Notes: generated by a model not told the origin, from the letters alone. Counted from the stretch's first letter, positions 24,216-33,994 are shown. The stretch is 64,000 nucleotides of DNA from Stramonita haemastoma (GCA_030674155.1 CM060326.1:37185393-37249392); one strand, 5' to 3'. Numbers and translations: made by a program.

Positions 24216-24359
24216 GAGGTTATTTTCTACATCTGCATTATCACATCTGTACATGTTTTTTTTAAAGGTAAGAGACAAATAACCGTGAAATTTATGTCTA
24301 GGTACAGCTTAATGGATGTAAACAAGGCAATAACAAACCTCATTGTACCCTGCGTTTCA

Positions 24360-24515
24360 CCACAGGAAAATTAAACAGAAAATCACACACTGTCCTACGC
24401 CATAACATTCTCCAAGACTATATGGTAACGCATCTCCACAACACTACACTAGGCCATTAAACACTACACACTACAAAACCAGACCACAATCTACACTGTT
24501 ATAATTATGGCCACA
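24360..24515 (+). repeat. Degenerate CACTA-type tract
   Basis: ACAACACTACACTAGGCC and AACACTACACACTAC words after block P copy 4, with an E fragment at 24738 further on. Confidence 0.6.
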
Positions 24516-24737
24516 TTGTCCCGTACGACTGTGCTGACTGATCATGTTGTGATTGCGTTTAATACGAACGAGGTGGGAAAGATATTATAAAAGCGAATGC
24601 AATTTGTACTGACGACATGCCTTTCTCCACTTTCTTTCCCATTAATGCTTTAAAAAGTTTGTTATCAGACATGTCGATGTCACTCTTATTATCAGTTCAT
24701 GCTGATCACTAAATTTCTCTCTTGTTCTTCGTTCTTT

Positions 24738-24802
24738 GGCTAGAGTTCTGAGGTTTACCACTGGTGTTATTTTGCACATGCGACCGTTTTACCCACTGTT
24801 GA
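24738..24802 (+). repeat. Family E interspersed repeat, copy E3 (partial)
   Basis: GGCTAGAGTTCTGAGG, TTTACCACTGGTG, ATGCGACCGTTTTACCCAC in order, then lost. Confidence 0.65.
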
Positions 24803-24954
24803 TTTAGCCGAATTCTGTTGACTCAGAAAATCAAATCAGTTTGTCTGTGTGATAATGCCTATTTTGGCTGTAATCTGGTATTCTGTTTATTCCATTTTCG
24901 TTTTTTCCCGTTATGTTTGTCTCTGTCTGTCATTGCATGTCTGTATGCTCTCTG

Positions 24955-24968
24955 CTTCTCTGTCTCTG

Positions 24969-25012
<44 letters not shown>

Positions 25013-25071
25013 CTCTCTCTCTGTCTCTTCTCTCTCTCTCTGCTCTCTCTGTCTCTGTCTCTGTCTTCTGC

Positions 25072-25127
<56 letters not shown>

Positions 25128-25165
25128 TTCTCTCCTTTTCTCCATGTCTCCCCCTCTCTCTGCCC
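24955..25165. repeat. CT-rich impure microsatellite
   Basis: CT units broken by TGTCT, CCT and TTCT variants. All long frames here (97-140 residues, both strands) are Ser-Leu or Arg-Glu repeats. Confidence 0.95.
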
Positions 25166-25340
25166 ATGTTTCGCAGGCGTTTGAACTGTTACATTTGTTC
25201 CCAATTAGCGGTTACGAAAATGTGGGTGTTCAGGTAATTTGCAATGTCTGTGTTTTCATGACGGTATCCATTATTATCAAGCACGTAGCGAATAGTTTCG
25301 AAAGGAGATTTTTCACCTGTTTGCCACAGAACTAAACATA

Positions 25341-25600
25341 CTAAAGGTAAAGGTGTCCCATAGCCTGTGTGATCGTAGGAGAGCGAGACATCGGAGACCT
25401 CAGCTTCTCTAGGGCCAGCATATTGAGGTAGCACCCATCTTCTATAGCTGTCCCTCCCTGCTTTACATTCCCTGACCCTTAAGAGGTCAGGTGTCCATTT
25501 ACAGCTGGGTGAACTGGAGGACTGTTCTGAAGCCAGTGCTACTTAACCTAAGCTTGGGGAAAGCAAGTGCTCTGACCACTGAGCTATCCTGCCCCCTAAA
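25341..25600 (-). repeat. tRNA-like SINE family C, copy C3 (minus strand)
   Basis: Read on the minus strand it starts GGGGGCAGGATAGCTCAG, runs through GTGGTCAGAGCACTTGC and CCAGTTCACCCAGCTGTAAA and ends ACACCTTTACCTTT. This is the cleanest and most complete C copy here, about 255 bp. Confidence 0.85.
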
Positions 25601-25779
25601 CATGCTACTGACTTCCACATACATTAGATAGCTTTTGGACAAATTTTTTAAAATATTTAATTTTGCCAATGTCTTTTTTTTGCACTTCTGACCTATTCTA
25701 CATGTGCTGACGGGGTGGGGTGGGGAGGGGGGAAGGACGCGTGAGGGGTTCTTGTGTGTCGGCTTATGGGGGTGTGATA

Positions 25780-25838
25780 AACACACGCACGAACGCACGC
25801 ACACATACATACACACGCACGTGCACACGCACACACAT
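25780..25838. repeat. (CA)n/(CGCA)n microsatellite upstream of A0
   Basis: Impure CA tract that ends directly at the start of A-family fragment A0. Confidence 0.9.
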
Positions 25839-25914
25839 GAAGAGGAGCATCACCAATCCATTGTTTGCAAGTTTGCATAATCATGACTTAACTGATGTGT
25901 GGAATGTTGATAGG
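25839..25914 (+). repeat. Family A element, truncated copy A0
   Basis: GAGGAGCATCACCAATCCAT, TTGCATAATCATGAC and GTGTGGAATGTTGAT match the first 75 bp of A1, then the copy is cut off by a (CA)n tract. A0 and A1 are most alike, so this looks like a local duplication with the microsatellites between them. Confidence 0.8.
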
Positions 25915-25920
25915 TACACA

Positions 25921-25985
<65 letters not shown>

Positions 25986-26020
25986 GCACTCACTCAGTCA
26001 CACACACATACACAATTGCG

Positions 26021-26111
<91 letters not shown>

Positions 26112-26113
26112 AT

Positions 26114-26144
<31 letters not shown>

Positions 26145-26215
26145 ACTCACACACACAAATACACACTCACACACACACACACATACACACGCGCAAACAT
26201 GCACACACACGCACA
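25915..26215. repeat. (CA)n-(CT)n-(CA)n compound microsatellite
   Basis: CA at 25918-25983, CT at 26023-26109 and CA with AAACA/TACA variants at 26113-26215. The tract links the duplicated A0 and A1 elements. Confidence 0.95.
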
Positions 26216-26520
26216 AAGAGGAGCCTCACCAATCCATTGTTTGCATGTTTTGCATAATCATGGCTAAACTGGTGTGTGGAACGTTGATCGGAAATTCAAC
26301 AGCACGATTAAAATGTTGACATAAGCTGGCATTATCTTACATGCATCTAAAACTCAGTTTTGCTGGTTTTTCATAAAACGTTTTATTTCATTAACTTGAT
26401 TTGTAAAAGAAAAGAAAAAAAGAAAAAATGGCATAGTGGACGCTTGGATCATGCTTAATCAGAATCAACTGAACAAGTTTGCAACCCATCACTTACCCAT
26501 ATTCCTTTGATAAACGTGGA
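26216..26520 (+). repeat. Family A element, copy A1
   Basis: Starts immediately after (CA)n. Family words in order: TTGCATAATCATGGCTAAAC, a GATCGGAAATTCAAC string, AAAATGTTGACA, AGCTGGCATTATCTTACATG, GCATCT and TTATTTCATTAACTTGATTT. A later CAACTGAAC then a CCTTTGATAAAC string also recurs in other copies. Nothing in it is coding. TGGCTAAACTGG resembles a Pol III A-box, but no matching B-box is evident. Confidence 0.85.
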
Positions 26521-26564
26521 GTTATCATTGTTGTGGTTGTACTAAGCAGCCACTCTCAGTCCTC

Positions 26565-26626
26565 TTTAAATTTAAACTCAGCCTGGGGAGCGAGTGCTCT
26601 GACTGCTGAGCTATCCCGCCCTCAGT
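26565..26626 (-). repeat. tRNA-like SINE family C, head fragment C4 (minus strand)
   Basis: The reverse complement begins GAGGGCGGGATAGCTCAGCA and carries the CCCAGGCTGAG segment; only the tRNA-like head survives. Confidence 0.65.
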
Positions 26627-26659
26627 GACATCTTAACACGCATTGAAAACAACATTATA

Positions 26660-26840
26660 GACCTTGCCAAAATGCCATATTTTATCCCTTCTTCTGGTTT
26701 AAAGACGTTCTTACCGAGATGTGTATGATCTTTTGCTGTCTGTGAATATGCCAATGTCTTTGCCATTTCGAAATGTTAAAGCAGTACATAGAAAATTATA
26801 TGTAGAGTCATAACACTGTTTCATCCAGCGACGCTATCGT
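26660..26840 (+). repeat. Paralogous block P, copy 5 (degenerate)
   Basis: TTCTGGTTTAAAGACG, GTCTGTGAATATG, TTTCGAAATGTTAAAGCAG and TAGAGTCATAACACTG follow the P order but are eroded. Confidence 0.4.
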
Positions 26841-26904
26841 CTGCCTCTGTCACATGAATAGAACTTGTCACACAACCTTGCAGCAAACATCATCATATCA
26901 TAGA

Positions 26905-27180
26905 GGCCCCCCCTCTTTTAGCTGGGGGCCTATCTGTAAAAGTAGAATCCCCATCTTCTGAAAATTGTGTGCTAGGACTTCCCTCTTTTCTATCCTTCTC
27001 TTTGTTTCTGCCTTGTTCTTTTGCTACCTGTCACCTTCTTGTCTATTTTCTGCCTTAGTGATCCACTCCCCATCTCTTTATTACCAGAGAGTCGAAAACA
27101 GCTATTTTTTTGTTCACATCTTCATCGTCATTCTTTTTTCTGTCTTCATTCCCATCCACCCCTTTTGCTGAAGATGGGTG
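26905..27180 (+). repeat. Family D element, copy D2
   Basis: CCCCATCTTCTGAAAATTGT, GTGCTAGGACTTCCCTC, TTTCTGCCTTGTTC, CCTGTCACCTTCTTGTCTAT and CCAGAGAGTCGAAAA in family order. The short frames here are shadows. Confidence 0.7.
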
Positions 27181-27284
27181 CACTGGGACTCTGACGCATT
27201 ATTTGATATTAGTGGAACTTATCCACGTCAGTGGATGGAAAAACAAAACCATAGAGAAGTCTGGATCTTGCCCTAAGTATGCTC

Positions 27285-27420
27285 TCAATGGATGTTAACA
27301 AGACACTGTTAAATATCACGATGGCAAGAAACCCTACCGCAGCAATAACAACACACCTAAAATGCACATGCAGCCTTTATAATTCAGAAACATCGCCCCA
27401 CACTGGAAAACCATGGTGTA
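27285..27420 (+). repeat. Highly degenerate CACTA-type region
   Basis: GATGTTAACAAGACACTG-like start and ATAACAACACACC words correspond to 32.78-32.86 kb (GATGTTAGCAGGGCATC). CACTA character is faint here. Confidence 0.4.
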
Positions 27421-27531
27421 CCATAAATATTTAATATCCTTGGACAGTCTGGCATATACAGGCATGCAGGCAGATCTTTAGTGTTGCTCTCTTGTCTAGC
27501 ACGTAAGTGACTGTTTAAAAAGGCACTGTTA

Positions 27532-27569
27532 AACACACACACACACATACACATACATACATAATATAT

Positions 27570-27629
<60 letters not shown>
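27532..27629. repeat. (CA)n/(CATA)n followed by (GATA)n microsatellite
   Basis: GATA units occupy about 27571-27629, roughly 15 copies. Confidence 0.95.
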
Positions 27630-27898
27630 TATGCCATCATTCTCTAATTATTTACCTAACGGTTGGTAAAGTATTAATTCAAGATAAAGGTTAATCTCTA
27701 TCCATTAATTGTCGTTTGTATTGCATGCCTTTTATAAATAAATTACATATACAATGTGGGCAAAGAAGAAAATAAAGAAAATAAGGTTGGTATTGTTCCA
27801 AACTTATTTATGCTTCTGCTAAAGAACTCTTGACATAATAAATATAAACAGACGCACGGTGTTATGGGTCGCTTAAAAGGCATTCATAAACATAGACG

Positions 27899-28038
<140 letters not shown>

Positions 28039-28039
28039 A

Positions 28040-28647
28040 AACTAGGAAAAGTATATCGGGCGATATGGATGCATATTGTTTTCGCGTTGCAATAACACAA
28101 GTATGATTCAACGTCCGACTACTTAACCATAATTTACGTCATTGTCATAGTTCAAAGGAAGTTATGAAATGCCCTGTTTGTTATGACCAAATAGAAAGTA
28201 TAACTCCTTTTTGTTATTTAAGTGCCGAGATTTATGGAGACCTGCGAAATGAATTTCTTTATTCAAAAAGACTCCCTTTGCACATGTTACTTAAAGCTAC
28301 AGTACCTACTGGCAAATGCAGTTCATCACGATTTGTCATGCAATCAAAAATATAAATTCAGGTAACTTTGTATGAATTGCTTCGTGTGTTGATAAGAACT
28401 GTATTTCAAACATTTTTCGTTATGAGCCGCGTGAAAAGCAATTGTTTCAGCATTAATATTTCAGGTATGGCTTATAATATAGTGATCTTGTTGACATGAC
28501 CGTTGTGGTACATTGTTTCCTGTCGATACTGACAGTAATATTTTTTATAACACTTGCGTCACATACCCAGTCCATATGCCCACCATTCTTTTGTATATTC
28601 TTGCCTGAGGCTAACATGCAGTAAAAGTCTGAAGTCTTAAGTTTAAA

Positions 28648-28648
<1 letters not shown>
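28040..28648. other. Intergenic sequence, no gene seen
   Basis: A 63-residue frame at 28164-28355 starts with a single C-x-x-C pair but lacks the rest of any zinc-finger pattern. Nothing else recognised. Confidence 0.5.
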
Positions 28649-28685
<37 letters not shown>

Positions 28686-28705
28686 TCTCCTCCTTCTCTC
28701 TCCTC

Positions 28706-28749
<44 letters not shown>
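28649..28749. repeat. (CT)n microsatellite with CCT interruptions
   Basis: CT run ending a few bases before the start of A2. Confidence 0.95.
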
Positions 28750-28752
<3 letters not shown>

Positions 28753-28761
28753 ATATTCCAC

Positions 28762-28978
28762 AATGCCATCAATCTCCAATTCTCGTACTTTGCATAATCA
28801 TGGCTGAAGTCGTTTGTAGAGCCCAGATCAGAAATTCAACAGAGTGATTAAAATGTTGACAATAGCTGACATTATCGTGCATGCGTCGGTATTTTGTTTT
28901 GCTGGGTGATTTACAGAGCGCGTTATTTCATTTGCCTGATTTACGCAGGACAAAGAAATCCCTTGTTAGATTGCCAGA
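28762..28978 (+). repeat. Family A element, copy A2
   Basis: AATGCCATCAATCTCCAATT head (shared with A4, not with A5-A7), then TTGCATAATCATGGCTGAAG, AGATCAGAAATTCAACAGAG, AAAATGTTGACAATAGCTGA, GCCTGATTTACGCAGGA. Followed directly by SINE-like unit I. Confidence 0.85.
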
Positions 28979-28994
28979 ACATGTACCCACCCCC

Positions 28995-29055
28995 CTGGTG
29001 CAGTGGTTTGTTCATTGAGGTACTGGTTGGAAGGTAGTGGGTTCGAATCTCGAGT
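28995..29055 (+). repeat. tRNA-like SINE unit I, copy 1
   Basis: TGGTGCAGTGGTTTGTTCAT (A-box-like) and GTGGGTTCGAATCTCG (a very good B-box) with tRNA-like spacing. A partner at 36815-36885 follows another A copy, so A plus I may travel as one composite. Confidence 0.65.
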
Positions 29056-29353
29056 TTTTTTTTCTATATCCTTGCACTAGTGTCTACCAAGAGTGTTTGT
29101 TATGACATGAGTTAGAAGATCCTTAATTATTATGTTATGGAACATTATTCAGTTTACGCTGTAATATTGAGTCGGTTACTCAAAGGATTCGACAAACAGT
29201 GCAGATGACAGTTATCTCTCAAGCCTGATTGATGCTGGGATGCATAATGATAGGAAGTGTGGACTGCAGACCTATCATTAAGTCTTATAACTGTTACATT
29301 TCTATCTCAACTCAACTGAGATCAATTCAGTTCAACTGCCTGCATGGACGCCG

Positions 29354-29510
29354 TCGTCGATAGGAGCTCCGAGCAATACTACTAGAGTTCATCATCTGTC
29401 TCTTTCTCTGCTGAGTTCTACAGTCTCCTGTAGCCCTCCCAGACCACTGATCCTAGTGGTGTTGGCAATGTAGGATGTCGGTGGTCTGCCTCTTTTCCTC
29501 TCTGCCCTCA
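29354..29510 (-). pseudogene. LINE C-terminal tail fragment
   Basis: The minus-strand frame reads R-K-R-G-R-P-P, then a T-S-Y-I-A-N segment and L-x-E-T-V-E-L-S-R-E-R-D-R. This is the pattern seen at the extreme C-terminus of many invertebrate LINE reverse-transcriptase polyproteins (G-K-R-x-R-G-R-P followed by a W/Y...N-I segment and R-D-R-x-x-W). Only about 50 codons remain, so it is a severely 5'-truncated relic. Upstream on its own strand it abuts block H1. No catalytic motif is present. Confidence 0.6.
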
Positions 29511-29680
29511 GTGTTTCTTTGGCAACACAAATGACATTTACTCGTTCTCCATTTCTGCTAATGATGCTGCCGTTATCAGGGTATGTATGCACTGTGCCCT
29601 CATGAAGTAGAGGCACTTAAAACAAAACCAAACAAATAAAACGAAACAAACAAAAACATCTAACGCAATTCTCACTGGCT
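29511..29680 (-). repeat. Paralogous block H1, copy 3, with exon-like short frame
   Basis: The minus strand has a GTTTT/GTTTC-rich run ending TTTTGTTTTAAG, then a frame with the pattern T-V-H, G-S-I-I-S, N-G-E-R and a possible donor at GAACGAGTAAATG. The AG and the codon phase after it match the 16.7 kb copy. The predicted 3' edge does not match in phase, which weakens an exon reading. Confidence 0.45.
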
Positions 29681-29900
29681 AACAATGAATCACCCCCTTA
29701 CTGCGTTACTTTGTTTGTTAACTCCCTCCTTCCTCTGTAGCCCTGCCCCCAACACACACCCCCCCCCCCCCCCCCCCCGTCTACCCAGCACTCTTAACGT
29801 AGCCCAGGAGTCGTGTCGCTCCTTTCCCGCTCCTCTCACGCAAGCTTTCTCAGATCTGATTAAGCCCCTTGCGTTTTATCTTGTTTAAATATTCATCACT
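29681..29900 (+). repeat. Paralogous block H2, copy
   Basis: AACAATGAATCACC, CTCCCTCCTTCCTC, then TCACGCAAGC and CTGATTAAGCCCCTTGCG match 14.05-14.17, 16.75-16.95 and 21.34-21.52 kb in order. Contains a 20-bp C-run at 29759-29778. Confidence 0.55.
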
Positions 29901-30205
29901 GGTTTGCACAAGGCGTTCTTCGAGGATGTAGATAAATCTGAACACAAGCTAAAGCAGTCTAGATACTGAAACTGCACTAATTTAGGATATGTGAGTGTTT
30001 GTCCTGGTCAGAGAATAGGCATCGGGCATTGTGTGTGTTAGAAGCAGCAGTCAAATTGTTAGCAATGATATCTGTAACGGTGGCATTGTCTGGCTTGTGT
30101 TATCATTGTATCTATATACGAGAGCGGAAACAAAAATATTACTTGAAGCTGTATACCTATTAAACTTTCTTCTAACTCCTATGGAAAACTTCCCATCCTA
30201 TGACT
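29901..30205. other. Intergenic sequence, no gene seen
   Basis: No repeat family or frame recognised. The (GT)n tract found at this point in copies near 14.7, 17.1 and 21.6 kb is absent here. Confidence 0.45.
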
Positions 30206-30209
30206 AATG

Positions 30210-30450
30210 GGTTTTTTTTCTCAAAAGCACTGGAATATGACAGTGATGACCTGTAATTATACCACATTCGTTCTTTCCTTTTGGGTTATCGCTGCTCATA
30301 CAAAGCAATATTCTCCCTAAAAACTGCCTCTTTGTCTGGGAAAGAGATTTGGAGATTGTTAGATGTTTGCATAAAACAGTGTATAGAATCATGGCACAGT
30401 CTTCATACTATTCAAAGACATTTTTCTTTACCATATTTTTGGAACAGGCA
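30210..30450 (+). repeat. Paralogous block P, copy 6
   Basis: The best-preserved P copy: GGAATATGACAGTGATGACC, GGGTTATCGCTGCTCATA, CTCCCTAAAAACTGCCTC, TTTGTCTGGGAA, TATAGAATCATGGCACAGTC. Matches 17.28, 18.14 and 24.05 kb. Confidence 0.6.
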
Positions 30451-30824
30451 AAAACATTCCTTGTAGAGAGAGCTCATAAGTATACCGTAACTATAGTATG
30501 ATATGCTTTATCTACACTGTTTTACGTACATTTGCCTAAAATGATAGGAGTAGGGGTGCATATTTGCTTGTTTGTTTTTTGTTGTATAGTATGCACGCTT
30601 TGTTTACATTCTGAAAAGAGTATGAAAAGTGTATGGCAAGAGAAGTGATGTGCAACACAAGCAAAAGCAGTCAAAAAACAAGCCTAAAACACTTTTGGAA
30701 CTTATCTAAATTTTGTAATACGTAAACTTCACATAGTGTGTCTTATTTTTGCATCAGCTAAGCCATTACATTATAAATTTCTGACGACTAGAAATGCTAT
30801 TGTTTATGTTGCTGTTGCGTGTTC

Positions 30825-30880
30825 CCTAGCCTAACAACCTGGGGGTCACCCAGAATACACAGTCACTCACTGGATAAGTT
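30825..30880 (+). repeat. Short repeat J, copy 1
   Basis: CTGGGGGTCACCCAGAATA followed by CAGTCACTCACTGG resembles 39650-39690 (GTGGGGGTCACCCACAATA followed by CTGACTCGCTC). Both keep the GGGTCACCC inverted core. Confidence 0.45.
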
Positions 30881-31203
30881 TTGTCTGTAGGGTTCTTTTG
30901 AAGTATCTCATAAAAGTACTCAATCATACTCTGGCTTTAGATGGGTATTTCTCCTTTGAAGGAGTGCACAAGTTGCTTGCTAAGATTTCTTTGACTAACG
31001 ACAGTGTCAAAACTGCATTTTATAGCTAGCACCATTTCAATGCTGGTATTGACATTTAGCTTATACCAGTATCTGAGGTAACGCTTTGGGCATGAGCAAG
31101 GACTCCGTTGTATATAAAGCAATCTGTCCACCATCATCTGTATGCATGTTTAATAGCTTTACCAGCAAAACAAGTTATAATGTTATACATAGAGAGACGT
31201 CTT

Positions 31204-31204
<1 letters not shown>

Positions 31205-31262
<58 letters not shown>

Positions 31263-31288
31263 GTGTGTGTGTGTGTGTGTGTGTGTGG

Positions 31289-31340
<52 letters not shown>

Positions 31341-31395
31341 GTGAGTGTAAAAACCCCACCATCTCACAACCTACACACAAACATGCACACACGCA

Positions 31396-31482
<87 letters not shown>
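31205..31482. repeat. (GT)n-(GA)n ... (CA)n-(CT)n compound microsatellite in inverted layout
   Basis: GT at 31206-31286, GA at 31291-31337, a spacer, short CA, then CT at 31398-31482. The left and right arms are complementary and could form a long imperfect hairpin. SINE B1 starts directly at the right edge. Confidence 0.95.
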
Positions 31483-31483
<1 letters not shown>

Positions 31484-31484
<1 letters not shown>

Positions 31485-31829
31485 GGGACGGATAGCCTAG
31501 TGGTCAGAACATTGCGCTGGCAATTTGAAGACCCGGGTTCGAATCTGGTCGAGGAGATTTTTCTCCTGGAGTTAACATCAGTGCTGACTCCACTCTCCCC
31601 ACAAGTCCTTCGGATGAGACTTTAAACCGAGGCCCGTGTGCGAACGCACGCAGAGCATCTTGCGCACACGTTAAATCCTGCTCCGCTTTTCGTAAGAGTA
31701 GGCCATCGTGTGCCGGTGGGAACAGATGACATTTGCAAAACTGCATACACACGGGGACTGGATGTAAAAAAGCACAAGAGTGCTTATCCCATTATCCTCG
31801 ATATAAAAGAATAAATAAATCAATCAATC
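31484..31829 (+). repeat. tRNA-like SINE family B, full copy B1
   Basis: The head GGATAGCCTAGTGGTCAG fits a Pol III A-box and CGGGTTCGAATCTGG fits a B-box 35-40 bp on. The body has AGTCCTTCGGATGAGAC, a GCCGGTGGGAACAGATGAC string and GGGGACTGGATGTAAAA, and the 3' end is AT-rich with AATAAATAAATC units. Highly similar to B2 at 54363, with older copies at 13.4, 18.4, 32.3 and 58.2 kb. The 82-, 94- and 95-residue frames here are shadows. Confidence 0.9.
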
Positions 31830-31992
31830 CCTCTCTCTCTCTCCCTCCATCCCTCCCTTTGCCCCCCTTCTCTCTCTCCCCTGCCCTCTCCCTCCCTCCC
31901 TCCCCCCTCCATCCCTCCCTCTTCTCTTTCTCCCTCCCCCCTCTCTCTCCCCCCTCCCTCCCCCCGCCCCCCCTCTCTCTCTCTCTCTCTGT
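31830..31992. repeat. CT/CCCT pyrimidine-rich tract
   Basis: Mixed CT, CCT and C-run tract between SINE B1 and element A3. Confidence 0.9.
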
Positions 31993-31999
31993 GCGCAGG

Positions 32000-32230
32000 A
32001 GACCCCTAGCAGTCCATTGTTTGCATATTTTGCATAACAAGGGCTAACGTTGTTTGCTGCACACACAGCAGAAATTCAATAGCTTGATTTAGATGTTGAC
32101 GAAAGCTTGTCTTCTCTTTCACGCATCTCATTTCAATCTTACGTTGGTGCCTTACAGAGTGCCCTTATTCCCATGGCCTGATTTGCAGGGAAGAGAGAGA
32201 GGACACGCGCTGGAGGTATAAATCCTTGTT
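32000..32230 (+). repeat. Family A element, copy A3, 5' part
   Basis: AGTCCATTGTTTGCATATTT, TTGCATAACAAGGGCTAAC, GCAGAAATTCAATAGC, AGATGTTGACGAAAGC, CGCATCTCATTTCAATCTTA, then GGTATAAATCCTTG. A5 has TGTAAATCCTG followed at once by TTCATCAGCATCAGTTCAAC. In A3 the corresponding continuation appears only after 32635, so another segment interrupts it. Confidence 0.8.
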
Positions 32231-32245
32231 AGCGTTCCTAAGCTA

Positions 32246-32330
32246 GATCTCCGAGGTTGACCAGTGGTGAGATTTTGCGATCGGTTTTACCCACCATTAT
32301 GGTAGCAGCTTTCCAATTTCAAGGATGGTG
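32246..32330 (+). repeat. Family E interspersed repeat, copy E4
   Basis: AGCTAGATCTCCGAGG, TTGACCAGTGGTGAGATTTT, GCGATCGGTTTTACCCACCA, GGTAGCAGCTTTCC. Lies inside A3. Confidence 0.75.
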
Positions 32331-32626
32331 TCTAAACACAGCACCCATATGCATGCGCTTCTTAAATTTTGTCATCCGTTCCTACCGTCACGAACTGGCG
32401 TACCCTTCCAAAAGGTGAAATGGGTTTTTAACGTGTGCGCAAGATGTTCTTTGGGCGTTTGCACACGGGGCTCGGACTGGTACAGTCTTATGCCAAGGAC
32501 TTTGGGGGTGTGGAGTCAGTACTAATTCTAAACTCCAGGGGAACAAGAAAGGGCGCCTCCATGAGAGCTCAATCCCTGGCCATCAGATCTTGAGCACAAT
32601 ACTCTAGCTACTACGCAATGCCGCCC
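32331..32626 (-). repeat. tRNA-like SINE family B, copy B5 (minus strand), nested in A3
   Basis: Reverse complement of B, in diverged form. The tail region is at about 32338-32390, the AGTCCTTGGCATAAGACTG-like segment at about 32478-32500 and the degraded head near 32600-32626. The adjoining E copy and this SINE together separate the two halves of A3. Confidence 0.7.
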
Positions 32627-32635
32627 CCTTCCCCC

Positions 32636-32715
32636 AATCGTACTTAGTCAGCATCAGTTGAACAAACAGGACAGGCACCATCAACTGTCGTTCCCTTGAT
32701 TAACACTAATCCATA
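32636..32715 (+). repeat. Family A element, copy A3, 3' part
   Basis: TTAGTCAGCATCAGTTGAAC and CCCTTGATTAACAC continue the A-family order as seen uninterrupted in A5 (39515-39570). Confidence 0.65.
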
Positions 32716-32759
32716 GAACTTGTCACACAACAGTTTTCAGGGTATAGATGAGCCTGTGA

Positions 32760-32950
32760 GGGATAAGCAATGCTCCTATAGATGTTAGCAGGGCATCATC
32801 AAACATCACACTGTGAACTAATCTGACCTCTACAATAGCAATGCATCCAAAAACCATATTTGCGCTACATTACACCAAAATTGCACTTCACTACAAAACA
32901 TAAATTACGCTTCACCACAAACAACCTTTATCGTAACACGCTTTTTACCC
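32760..32950 (+). repeat. Degenerate CACTA-type tract
   Basis: GATGTTAGCAGGGCATCATC, then CTACATTACACC, CACTTCACTACAAAAC and CTTCACCACAAAC words. Confidence 0.55.
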
Positions 32951-33024
32951 GATTTATATATGCAGACCTTTTAGCTCCGTGGTTTTGTATAACAAAAATT
33001 AGTTTACATTAAAAACAGTATTCC

Positions 33025-33305
33025 GTGTAGGGGTGTCAGGAGCCTGTGAGTACAAATAGTAATTCCCACCTTCTGAAATCTCTGTGCTTTTAATTCACTT
33101 TTTTCTATACCTCTTTGTTTCTGCCTTTTTCCTTTTCTTCCTGTCACCCTTGTCTATTTTCTGCCTTTTCGGATCCATTCTCCTGCCCTCGTTCTAGAAA
33201 GACTTAAAAGATAAATCTCTCCACGCAGAACTCGGATATGCTGGGCCTGGTTTATTAGGCGCTGAACGGCAGCACAACACGTTTTTGCTCATATGCCAGA
33301 CACAA
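33025..33305 (+). repeat. Family D element, copy D3
   Basis: CCCACCTTCTGAAATCTCTG, TTTCTGCCTTTTTCC, TTCCTGTCACCC, TTGTCTATTTTCTGCC, TAGAAAGACTTAAAAGATAA in family order. Confidence 0.75.
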
Positions 33306-33489
33306 TAGTTGCTGTCTGAATGTTCGAGGACGAAGAAGAAGAAAAACAACACAAGTTTTTGTGACATTATTGCTCTAAGTAGTCACCCAAACGATGCACC
33401 TGGTGAGGAAATGCTCTCAGATATAGGTTAATCTCCACTGTAAACCGAGGGTTGGTTGGGGTTTTGGTGGGGGGTTTTGTGTTTTTTAT

Positions 33490-33605
33490 GTTCCTCGGCT
33501 AGAGGTCTGTGGCTCACCAATGGTGAAATTTTGTGTATACGACTGTTTAGGCCCACTATTAGGGTAGCCGCATCCTGATTCTGGGGAGAAAATGTCTTTT
33601 TACTG
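33490..33605 (+). repeat. Family E interspersed repeat, copy E5
   Basis: TTCCTCGGCTAGAGGTCTGT, GGCTCACCAATGGTGAAATT, ATACGACTG, GCCCACTATTAGGGTAGCC, GCATCCTGATTCTGGGGA. A near-complete copy. Confidence 0.8.
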
Positions 33606-33781
33606 GCTTTTGAACGACAGGTTACAAACAATGTATGTGGAAAAAAATCCGAACAAAGGCTGTTTTCATTTCATAAGTAACGACATTTCTGAGAAAGAGA
33701 CACTTGACATTTAGTTAAATACAAAGACGGTACAGCATGTAGCTTAACAGAGATTCTAAAGGAGATAGAAAGGGAAGAAGA

Positions 33782-33782
<1 letters not shown>

Positions 33783-33824
<42 letters not shown>

Positions 33825-33942
33825 GAGGTAGATAGAGATGCAGACAAAAAAGAAAGATGACAAAAGAGTAGAGGCACAAAGAGACAGAAGGAGACAGACA
33901 GGCAGACAGACAGACGGAAAGAATGTAAAAGACAGTGTGGGT

Positions 33943-33974
<32 letters not shown>

Positions 33975-33994
33975 CAGAGATAGAGATAGAGAGA
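33783..33994. repeat. (GACA)n, GACA-variant and (GA)n microsatellite cluster
   Basis: Ten GACA units at 33783-33822, a GACA-like patch at 33880-33920, then GA and GATA units at 33941-33994. Confidence 0.95.

Noticed and set aside
28164..28355. Small frame starting with a C-x-x-C pair, considered as a RING-type finger
   Set aside because: Only one cysteine pair; the remaining metal ligands and spacing are absent.
31484..31560. Possible true tRNA gene at the SINE B head
   Set aside because: A- and B-boxes are good, but a complete cloverleaf with acceptor stem is not evident. The same head begins several dispersed SINE copies with a common body and tail.
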